From Trueperaceae bacterium (lineage in GTDB: Bacteria; Deinococcota; Deinococci; Deinococcales; Trueperaceae), in the NCBI GenBank assembly GCA_003567075.1, contig PXAU01000155.1, positions 1 to 21,264 on the forward strand: 21,264 nucleotides of DNA. Direction: 5' to 3'. The notes beneath the pieces were generated by a model. The model saw nothing but the letters and a program-made list of their open reading frames with translations, ran no database searches and had not been told where the DNA came from. Positions within the stretch are counted from its first letter, which is position 1, and each line of letters begins with the position of its first letter. The translations under genes were made by a program, and so were the position numbers. Below, one piece after another: positions 9,020-15,054 of the stretch.

Positions 9020-10552
9020 ATGACCAGCGTCGTCGTCATCGATTACGGTTCGCAGTACACCCGCCTCATCACCCGGCGCCTCCGTGAGCTGCACGTCTAC
9101 TCGGTGATCGTGCCACCGAGCGTGACGCTGGAACGCATCCGCGCGCTCGATGCCCGAGCGGTCGTCCTCTCCGGCGGGCCCGGCAGCGTCTACGCGACGG
9201 ATGCGCCAGGCTTGCCCCAGGGACTGCTGGGCAGCGGACTGCCGGTGCTGGCGATCTGCTACGGCATGCAGCTGCTGGCGCTCGAACTCGGGGGGGAGGT
9301 ACGGCCGTCACCGACCCGCGAGTACGGCAAGGCCGTGCTCAGCCACTACGAGGGGATCCTCTTCGACGGCATCGAGGGCGAGTTCGTGGCCTGGATGAGC
9401 CACGGCGACAGCGTCGAGCGCTTGCCCGCAGGGTTCGCCACGGTGGCCTCCACGGCCGACACGCCCGTGGCCGCGATGGAGGACCCGCGCCGGCGCCTCC
9501 ACGGCCTACAGTTCCACCCCGAGGTGCGCCACACGCCCAAAGGCGTGGCGCTGCTGGAGCGCTTCCTGGACGAGGCCGGCATAGCGCGTGACTGGACCAG
9601 CGAACACATCATCGACCAAGCCGTCGACGATGTCCGCACGCGCGTGGGCGACGAACGGGTGCTGCTCGGCATCTCCGGCGGCGTCGACTCGTCCAGCCTG
9701 GGCCTGCTGCTCCACCGCGCCATCGGCCAGCGGCTGGTCGCGGTCTTCGTCGACACTGGCCTGTTGCGCCTGGGCGAGGCCGAGGAGGTCGAGCGCGCGC
9801 TGCGCGGGCTCGGGCTCGATCTGGTGGTGGTGGACGCGTCCGAGCGCTTCCTCCGCGCCCTGGCCGGCCTCATCGACCCCGAGGCGAAGCGCAAGGCCAT
9901 CGGCAAGGCCTTCATCGAGGTCTTCGCCGAGCAGGCACGGGTGCTCCAGGACGTGCACGGCGACATCCGCTTCCTGGCCCAGGGGACGCTCTACCCGGAC
10001 GTGATCGAGTCGGCCGGCGCCGACGGCGCCGCCACCATCAAGTCGCACCACAACGTCGGTGGTCTCCCCGACGACCTCGCCTTCGAGTTGATCGAGCCGT
10101 TCCGCAACCTCTTCAAGGACGAGGTGCGCGAGGTGGCCGAGAGCCTCGGGATGCCCAAGCACCTACGGGAGCGGCACCCCTTCCCCGGCCCCGGCCTGGC
10201 GATTCGCTGCCTGGGCGAGGTCACGCACGAGCGGCTCGAGGTGCTGCGCCGGGGGGACGACGTGTTCATGTCGTCGTTGCGCGAGTTCGGCCTCTACGAG
10301 GAGACCTGGCAGGCGCTGGCGGTACTCACGCCGCTCCAGAGCGTGGGTGTCATGGGCGACGGCCGCACGTACGCCAACACGGTGGCGTTGCGGGCCGTCA
10401 CCTCGGTCGATGGGATGACAGCCGACTGGGCGCGACTCCCACACGACTTCCTGGCCACCGTCTCCAATCGCATCGTCAACACCGTGCCGGAGGTGAACCG
10501 CGTGGTGTACGACATCACCAGCAAGCCGCCCGGCACGATCGAGTGGGAGTGA
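9020..10552 (+). CDS. guaA: GMP synthase (glutamine-hydrolysing)
   Basis: Converts XMP to GMP using glutamine and ATP, the last step of GMP synthesis. The protein has 510 residues. The class I glutamine amidotransferase domain holds the nucleophile Cys80 in AICYGMQ and the partners His166 and Glu168 in FHPEV. The ATP-pyrophosphatase domain has the P-loop SGGVDS at 219-224. The C-terminal XMP-binding and dimerisation domain shows KSHHNVGGLP, HPFPGPGLAIR and the canonical ending KPPGTIEWE. The ATG at 9020 follows GAGAGG (9007-9012) and begins at the normal family N-terminus; a TTG at 8996 in frame is not needed. It lies 20 nt after the pseudokinase gene and 33 nt before the EVE gene, so the three probably share a transcript. 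Confidence 0.98.
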   Translation: MTSVVVIDYGSQYTRLITRRLRELHVYSVIVPPSVTLERIRALDARAVVLSGGPGSVYATDAPGLPQGLLGSGLPVLAICYGMQLLALELGGEVRPSPTREYGKAVLSHYEGILFDGIEGEFVAWMSHGDSVERLPAGFATVASTADTPVAAMEDPRRRLHGLQFHPEVRHTPKGVALLERFLDEAGIARDWTSEHIIDQAVDDVRTRVGDERVLLGISGGVDSSSLGLLLHRAIGQRLVAVFVDTGLLRLGEAEEVERALRGLGLDLVVVDASERFLRALAGLIDPEAKRKAIGKAFIEVFAEQARVLQDVHGDIRFLAQGTLYPDVIESAGADGAATIKSHHNVGGLPDDLAFELIEPFRNLFKDEVREVAESLGMPKHLRERHPFPGPGLAIRCLGEVTHERLEVLRRGDDVFMSSLREFGLYEETWQALAVLTPLQSVGVMGDGRTYANTVALRAVTSVDGMTADWARLPHDFLATVSNRIVNTVPEVNRVVYDITSKPPGTIEWE

Positions 10553-10585
10553 GCACGGCTCGCCCGTTTCACCCGGAGGTACGGC

Positions 10586-11062
10586 GTGGCACGTCGCTGT
10601 TGGTTGGTCAAGTCCGAGCCCGGCACCTTCTCGTTCGACGACCTGCTGGCCGAACCCGAGCGGACCACCGCGTGGGACGGCGTGCGCAACTACCAGGCCC
10701 GGAACTTCATGCGCGACGAGATGCGCGTCGGCGACCAGGTGCTCTTCTACCACTCCAACGCTTCGCCGCCGGGGGTGGTGGGGTTGGCCGAAGTGGCCTC
10801 CGAACCGTACCCCGACCCGACCCAGTTCGAGCCCGACGCGCCAGGCTACGACCCCAAGAGCAGCCGCGAGACGCCGCGCTGGCAACTGGTCGACGTCCGC
10901 GCCGTCCGCACGCTGCCGCGCATGGTCACGCTCGAGCGCATCAAGGCGCACCCGGAGCTGCGCCACATGGAGGTGGCGCGCCGAGGCAGCCGGCTCAGCA
11001 TCAGCCCGGTCGATCCGGCCCACCTCGAGATCGTGCTGGCGCTGGGCGAAGCGGCCTGCTAG
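10586..11062 (+). CDS. EVE domain-containing protein
   Basis: A 158-residue single-domain protein of the EVE family (PUA/YTH-like fold, Thymocyte nuclear protein 1 type), which is thought to bind modified bases in DNA or RNA. Typical landmarks are WLVKSEPGTFSFDDL at the N-terminus, WDGVRNYQARNFMRDEM, GDQVLFYHSNASPPGVVGLAEV, PDPTQFEP, DPKSSRETPRWQLVDV and RLSISPV near the C-terminus. The GTG start at 10586 has GGAGGT (10575-10580) 5 nt upstream and gives the standard N-terminus. It follows guaA closely. No methyltransferase, restriction or other modification gene is nearby, so its ligand cannot be inferred from context. Confidence 0.95.
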   Translation: MARRCWLVKSEPGTFSFDDLLAEPERTTAWDGVRNYQARNFMRDEMRVGDQVLFYHSNASPPGVVGLAEVASEPYPDPTQFEPDAPGYDPKSSRETPRWQLVDVRAVRTLPRMVTLERIKAHPELRHMEVARRGSRLSISPVDPAHLEIVLALGEAAC

Positions 11063-11099
11063 CGCCCGGCGCTGCATGAGGCTGGCCCGAGGACCGTCC

Positions 11100-11120
11100 G
11101 GCGCCGACCGCGGCGGCGCC
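11100..11120. promoter_or_regulatory. GGCGCC-N9-GGCGCC dyad over the hrcA promoter
   Basis: GGCGCC at 11100-11105 and 11115-11120 are separated by 9 bp, covering the expected -35 position of hrcA. The 9-bp spacer is the spacing of CIRCE, the usual HrcA operator, but the arm sequence is not CIRCE (TTAGCACTC). It may be a chance palindrome in GC-rich DNA or a divergent operator. Confidence 0.3.
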
Positions 11121-11131
11121 ACGCACGGTGC

Positions 11132-11137
11132 TAGACT
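11132..11137 (+). promoter_or_regulatory. Leaderless-type -10 box of hrcA (TAGACT)
   Basis: TAGACT ends 6 nt before the hrcA ATG at 11144, and no Shine-Dalgarno sequence is present. Transcription would start at about the A of the ATG, as in known leaderless promoters of Deinococcus. Confidence 0.55.
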
Positions 11138-11143
11138 TCCGGC

Positions 11144-12091
11144 ATGAACGAGCGCCGCGAGCGCATCCTCGAGCTGGTCGCTGCCTCGTACATCCGCACG
11201 GCCCACCCCGTCCCGTCGAAGCGGATCGCCGAGCGCCTGTCGCTCTCGTCGGCAACCGTCCGCAACGAGTTCGGGGCGCTGGCCGAAGCCGGTTACCTGC
11301 AGCAGGCACACGCCTCGTCGGGTCGCATCCCGACGGCCCACGGCTTCCGTCGCTACGCCGCGCGCTTCCTGCCACCGAAACCGCTCTCGCCTCGCTACCG
11401 CGAGAAGCTGGCCGACCGTCTGCGCGCGCAGGCCGGAGAAGGAATGCTCGAGCAACTCGCCGCCGTGGCCGCGGAACTCTCGGGGTACGCCGTGGTGGTG
11501 ACGCTCCCGGCCGACGATCACCTCCATGCCGTCGAGATCCACCTCTCGCTGGTCGCGAGCCGTACCCTGCTGGCGGTGGTGGTGCTCGAGAACGGCCTGG
11601 TACGGGAACTCCGGGTGCCGCTCGACCCAGCGCCGGACGACGACGTGCTCGACGACGCCGAACGCAACCTGCGGCAGCTGACGCTGCCGCTGCGCCAGGT
11701 ACCGACGGCGCTCCGGCGGCTGGCCTGCGACACCGGTCCGGAGCTGGCCCGCACCTTGGAGGCCATCGCCGCGTTCTGGCCGGACGTGACACCACGGCGC
11801 AGTGCGCGCGCCGGGCTGCGGCACGTGTTCAGTGAGCCCGAGGCCCGTGACCCGGACTTCGTTCGGTTGGTGGTGGACGTGTTCGAGGAACCCGGTGGCG
11901 AAGCGCCCGACGACGACGCGGTTGCGCTGTCGCTGGACGACGCCGTCGCCCGCGTGCACAGCGGCGTCCAGCTGGGTGCGGGTGTGGGGAGCCTCACGCT
12001 GGTCGGACCTGCGCGCATGCGGTACGGGTCCGCGGTACGGGTCGCGGGAGGCATCGCCACGGCCATGCGGGACGCTTCCGCGAACGCCTGA
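11144..12091 (+). CDS. hrcA: Heat-inducible transcription repressor HrcA
   Basis: Repressor of class I heat-shock genes that binds CIRCE and is kept active by GroEL. The protein has 315 residues, slightly shorter than the common 340. The winged-helix N-terminus is clear: RRERILELVAASYIRTAHPVPSKRIAE, SSATVRNEFGALAEAGYLQQAHASSGRIPTAHGFRRYA. The central GAF-like ligand region is less conserved and rich in Asp and Ala. The C-terminus GVGSLTLVGPARMRYGSAVRVAG matches the family ending (VIGPTRMxY). No groES, grpE, dnaK or dnaJ lies beside it, which is unusual since hrcA often heads such operons. The promoter appears leaderless. The next gene starts 149 nt downstream, behind its own promoter-like elements. 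Confidence 0.93.
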   Translation: MNERRERILELVAASYIRTAHPVPSKRIAERLSLSSATVRNEFGALAEAGYLQQAHASSGRIPTAHGFRRYAARFLPPKPLSPRYREKLADRLRAQAGEGMLEQLAAVAAELSGYAVVVTLPADDHLHAVEIHLSLVASRTLLAVVVLENGLVRELRVPLDPAPDDDVLDDAERNLRQLTLPLRQVPTALRRLACDTGPELARTLEAIAAFWPDVTPRRSARAGLRHVFSEPEARDPDFVRLVVDVFEEPGGEAPDDDAVALSLDDAVARVHSGVQLGAGVGSLTLVGPARMRYGSAVRVAGGIATAMRDASANA

Positions 12092-12140
12092 ACATCGCGT
12101 GCGTCGGGATTTTTCACTCCGAACGGCCCCCGCTAGCGCC

Positions 12141-12146
12141 TATCCT
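12141..12146 (+). promoter_or_regulatory. Possible upstream -10 box of the LC7 unit (TATCCT)
   Basis: TATCCT in the hrcA-LC7 gap. It lies just before a strong GGGGAGGAGGG stretch and the short ORF at 12162. No good -35 box at 17 bp. Confidence 0.25.
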
Positions 12147-12161
12147 CGGTGGGGAGGAGGG

Positions 12162-12200
12162 ATGCGGCCGGCGGACACGCTCGGCCCGCTGGTACGATGA
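12162..12200 (+). CDS. Possible 12-residue leader peptide before the LC7 unit
   Basis: GGGGAGGAGG at 12151-12160 includes a GGAGG placed 5 nt before ATG 12162. This ATG opens MRPADTLGPLVR and ends at TGA 12198-12200. It has the strongest ribosome-binding sequence in this gap, while the downstream LC7 gene has none. It could be a regulatory upstream ORF or coincidence. Confidence 0.35.
   Translation: MRPADTLGPLVR
12193..12198 (+). promoter_or_regulatory. Candidate -10 box of the LC7 unit (TACGAT)
   Basis: TACGAT is identical to the -10 box proposed for valS. It is 8 nt before an ATG at 12207 (out of frame with the LC7 gene) and 42 nt before the preferred start at 12241. It would give a leader of about 36 nt. 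Confidence 0.4.
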
Positions 12201-12240
12201 CGCGACATGGGACGCTCACGCCGCGACGTTGGACGCGTTC

Positions 12241-13026
12241 ATGAGGACCGCACCGACCGCACCCGCGCTGGCGCAGGCCCGCGAGGTCATCGGCGCGTTC
12301 CTGCCGGGACACGCCGCCAATCGCGTCTTGGAGCGCGCGCTCACGGACGAGGGGCTGGCGCCTTCGGAGGTCGATGGCGAACAGCTGGCTGCGTTACTGG
12401 TGGGGCGCATCTACCGTGAGTTGCGCGAGCTGGTGCCCCGTGCGCCGCTCCGGCGCGAGCTCGGACGGTTGGTACGCACGTTGCGGACGACACACCCAGG
12501 CGACGCGGCGCCCGCCGTGGCCGCACCTACGCCACCCGAACCCGCACCCGCGCCACCCGACCCCGCACCCGCGCCGGCGCCACCCGAACCCGAACCCGCA
12601 CCCGCGCCACCCGACCCCGCACCCGCGACGACCACTGTCGCTGCTCCGGCCGGCGCCACGGCGCGCGCTGCGGACGAGCTGCCGGCCCAGCGCCTGGCGA
12701 CCCACCGCCCGCTCGACCCGGAGGCGGTGCTGATGGCGCTCGCGCTGCTCGACGGCGTCTCTGGCGCCGCCGTCTTCGACGCACGGGGCCGTGCGGACAG
12801 CGTCCGCGGCGAGGTACCTGAGGTCACCTCGCTCGGGCCCGTGATCGCCGCCAGCGGCGGCTTGCTCGAGCGGCACGGAGCGCTCCGTTCGCTCTGCGTC
12901 ACCACCACCGGGGGAGCCGTGCTGGCCATCCCCATCCCACCGCGTTGGCTCGCGGTCAGCGGCGCGCCGGACATGAACCTCGGTGCGGTCTACGCAGCGC
13001 TCACGGCGCTGGAGGAGGAACCATGA
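12241..13026 (+). CDS. Roadblock/LC7-like protein with proline-rich linker (short paralogue)
   Basis: A 261-residue cytoplasmic protein in three parts. An N-terminal helical domain (about 9-82) matches the N-terminus of the coiled-coil protein two genes downstream: E15, VL29-30, L34, E47, G55, R59, L61, L64, P66 and R71 line up with E15, VL26-27, L31, E44, G52, R56, L58, L61, P63 and R68 there. A Pro/Ala/Glu linker of PxPxP type (about 90-145) is encoded by two 48-bp repeat units. The C-terminal domain (about 157-258) looks like Roadblock/LC7: LLDGVSGAAVFDARG, an amphipathic helix, LCVTTTGGAVLAIPIPPRWLAVSG, and NLGAVYAALTAL. ATG 12241 is chosen because the resulting MR start lines up with the paralogue; TTG 12229 is the alternative. 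Neither has a Shine-Dalgarno. The stop overlaps the next start (ATGA). Such domains usually control Ras-like GTPases. Confidence 0.75.
   Translation: MRTAPTAPALAQAREVIGAFLPGHAANRVLERALTDEGLAPSEVDGEQLAALLVGRIYRELRELVPRAPLRRELGRLVRTLRTTHPGDAAPAVAAPTPPEPAPAPPDPAPAPAPPEPEPAPAPPDPAPATTTVAAPAGATARAADELPAQRLATHRPLDPEAVLMALALLDGVSGAAVFDARGRADSVRGEVPEVTSLGPVIAASGGLLERHGALRSLCVTTTGGAVLAIPIPPRWLAVSGAPDMNLGAVYAALTALEEEP
12532..12627 (+). repeat. Two 48-bp tandem units encoding a Pro-Ala-Glu/Asp linker
   Basis: Units 12532-12579 and 12580-12627 are nearly identical and encode PPEPAPAPPDPAPAPA and PPEPEPAPAPPDPAPA. They form the flexible linker of the short LC7 protein. The length is a multiple of three, so copy-number change would keep the frame. 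Confidence 0.75.
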
Positions 13027-14972
13027 ACAGGGGCACGCTTCCGCTCGCGCGCTGGCTGCTGCTGGCGGCGCTGCTGATCGGCGTCGCGGCTGCGCAGCCC
13101 GACGACGCCTACCTCGAACGCTACGATCTCGCGATCGGCAACCTCCAGCGCGCTGTCGCGGCGCTGCCCGGCGATGCCGTGCTGGCGCGCGAAGAGCTCG
13201 ACGGCGCCTTCAGCGCGCTGCTCACGCTGTCGCGCGAGGCCGCCGCCGGCCCCCTCGCCGCCGCCCTCGAACGCGTCGTGGAGCGTGCCCGAACCGCCAT
13301 CACGAACGCCTCCCAAGACGACCTGGCGGTGCAAGCCGCGGTCCTCGAAGGTGGCTTCCAGCGTCTGGTGTTCGACGCGGCGCTGCGCGCCGCGGCCGAC
13401 GGCGAGATGGCGTTGGCCCGCAACCGCCTCGTGCGCGTCGGCAACGACCTCGGCATGGGTCCGGCCGACATCGAGACGCTGGCCGACGCGGACCAGCCCG
13501 TCGCGCACCTGCGTGTCGACTTCGAGGCGGGCGCCGCCGAGGTGATCGAGACGCGGCTCGCGGTGGCCCAGGACCTGGCCGAGACGAACGTCGGCGGCGC
13601 CTACCGGGCCTTGGCGCGGGCTTACGGCGCCTTCTTGCTCGTCCAGGACTCGCCTCGGGTGGTCGGCAGCGTGAACCAGCGCTTCGTCGACGCGGCCGAG
13701 GCGCTGGTCGACGACCGCTCCGACGACGCGGCGAACGCCCTGGCCGAGGTTCGCGGCCACGTCGCCGACCTCGGCCAGGCCGCCCGTACGCGACAGGCCG
13801 CCGCCGTGACCGAACCGGCGCCGGGTCCCAGCGAGCTGCCCGATGCGCCCACCGAGGTCCCCGCCGAACCGTTGGCGGAGGTACCACCGACCGAACCGGC
13901 CGACGTGCCGGACGCCCCCGAGCCGCTGAGCCCGGAGGAAGCGCCAGCCGACACCGAGGTACCCCCTCCAGGCGAGCCCGCCGACGAACCCGCGCCCGAA
14001 CCCGAGCCCACCGTCGACGACGACCCGCTCGTGCTGAGCGAGGCCGACCTGGCCGCGCTGCGCGCGGAGATCGAGCAGGAGCTGCGAGCGGAGCGCTTGG
14101 CGCGCCTGGATGCCGACCTGGCGGCGGCCGGCGTGACGGCGGACGCCCGAGCACCGCTCGCGGAGACGCTGTTGGACGCCGGCTTCGAGCGCCTGGCTGA
14201 GGCGCAGGACGGTGTCGCCGCGCCGGTCGCGGACGCGCTCGCCGCGCTGCAGCGCGGCGAGGAGGGCGCAGCCCGCAGCGCTCTGGCGAACGCCGCCGAG
14301 CGCTACGAGCGCTTCCTCTCGCCCGTGGTGCGGGCCCGCTTCGCACAGACCGACGTCGACACGACCGCGTTGCTGCGTCAACTCGCCACGGAGCCGGGCC
14401 TGCGCGCCAGCGACGTCACCGTCGCCGCCGGCCAGATCGACACGGCGCGGCGCGCCCTCGTTGGCGAGCCCGAGGCCGCGCTCCAGACCGGAGCGCGCCA
14501 GACGTTGACGTTCTGGAGCGGCCTGCCGCGCGCGATCGTGTTCGTCGTGATCGGCATCCTGGCGTTGATCCCGCTGGTGTTGCTCAACCTCGCCTTCGGT
14601 GGCGGCAACCGCAACTGGCAACTCGTCGGCGTCGCGCTCTTCTTGCTGCTGCTGCCGGTTCTGTTCGAAGGCCTGGTCGGCCTGGCGATCCTGATCGCGC
14701 AGTACACCGACGTCGGCTGGTTGGCCTGGCTGGCCTTCGTGCCGGCGCTCTCCCCCTTCGAGAACACGGTCGCGCAGGTCGTGTGGGCGAGCACCTCGCT
14801 GCTGGCGGTGGTGTTCGCCGTCCGCGGCCTGTACGGCATCTGCGCCCAGTTCGGCTTGGTCGGCAGGCGCCGGCAGGCACCGTCGGGCGCTCGTGCCACC
14901 CGAGCCACCCGTGGCACCCGTGGCACCCGGACCGGGACCGCGACGGAATCGATCGACTGGGACGAGGATTGA
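13023..14972 (+). CDS. Exported-domain membrane protein of the LC7 unit, function unknown
   Basis: A 649-residue protein not matching a family I recognise. It has a signal peptide (1-25: MNRG..., a hydrophobic run LLLAALLIGVAAA, then Gln). A long helical, Ala/Glu/Arg-rich exported region follows (about 26-260 and 345-495), broken by a Pro/Glu/Ala-rich disordered linker (about 262-345). About three membrane helices lie near 502-524, 533-558 and 575-605; the last hydrophobic stretch is long and could hold two. The C-terminal tail of about 35 residues is Arg-rich with four [AG]TR repeats and ends in acidic ESIDWDED. Three helices and the positive charge place the tail in the cytoplasm, where it could contact the LC7 proteins. 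GGAGGAGGA (13011-13019) precedes ATG 13023, which overlaps the stop of the short LC7 gene. Confidence 0.8.
   Translation: MNRGTLPLARWLLLAALLIGVAAAQPDDAYLERYDLAIGNLQRAVAALPGDAVLAREELDGAFSALLTLSREAAAGPLAAALERVVERARTAITNASQDDLAVQAAVLEGGFQRLVFDAALRAAADGEMALARNRLVRVGNDLGMGPADIETLADADQPVAHLRVDFEAGAAEVIETRLAVAQDLAETNVGGAYRALARAYGAFLLVQDSPRVVGSVNQRFVDAAEALVDDRSDDAANALAEVRGHVADLGQAARTRQAAAVTEPAPGPSELPDAPTEVPAEPLAEVPPTEPADVPDAPEPLSPEEAPADTEVPPPGEPADEPAPEPEPTVDDDPLVLSEADLAALRAEIEQELRAERLARLDADLAAAGVTADARAPLAETLLDAGFERLAEAQDGVAAPVADALAALQRGEEGAARSALANAAERYERFLSPVVRARFAQTDVDTTALLRQLATEPGLRASDVTVAAGQIDTARRALVGEPEAALQTGARQTLTFWSGLPRAIVFVVIGILALIPLVLLNLAFGGGNRNWQLVGVALFLLLLPVLFEGLVGLAILIAQYTDVGWLAWLAFVPALSPFENTVAQVVWASTSLLAVVFAVRGLYGICAQFGLVGRRRQAPSGARATRATRGTRGTRTGTATESIDWDED
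14895..14930 (+). repeat. Four 9-bp repeats encoding [AG]TR in a cytoplasmic tail
   Basis: GCCACCCGA, GCCACCCGT, GGCACCCGT and GGCACCCGG follow each other in frame and encode ATRATRGTRGTR, residues 625-636 of the membrane protein. They build a very basic patch right after the last membrane helix. Confidence 0.75.
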
Positions 14973-14992
14973 CCGTCTTCGCCCGCATGCTC

Positions 14993-15020
14993 CGGCGGCG
15001 TTGCGCGGCGCCCGCCGCCG
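14993..15020 (+). promoter_or_regulatory. Stem-loop between the membrane protein and the coiled-coil LC7 gene
   Basis: CGGCGGCG (14993-15000) and CGCCGCCG (15013-15020) form a perfect 8-bp stem with a 12-nt loop in the 82-nt gap. There is no T tract. It may tune the ratio of the two products, as an RNA-processing or stabilising structure. Confidence 0.35.
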
Positions 15021-15054
15021 CGCGTGTGCACGTAGCTGAGCGAACTGGGGAGCG

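Noticed and set aside
11063..11143. CIRCE operator upstream of hrcA
   Set aside because: No TTAGCACTC-N9-GAGTGCTAA or near match. Only a GGCGCC dyad with the same spacing is present.
12207..12419. ATG 12207 as start of a leaderless gene, 8 nt after TACGAT
   Set aside because: Its frame gives Arg/Gly-rich sequence unrelated to any domain and runs antiphase through the LC7 gene. ATG 12241 aligns with the paralogue's N-terminus. A frameshift linking the two cannot be excluded but is not needed.
12990..14621. 543-residue minus-strand open frame opposite the membrane protein gene
   Set aside because: Rich in Arg, Gly and His without recognisable motifs. The plus-strand frame has signal peptide, membrane helices, ribosome binding site and operon overlaps.
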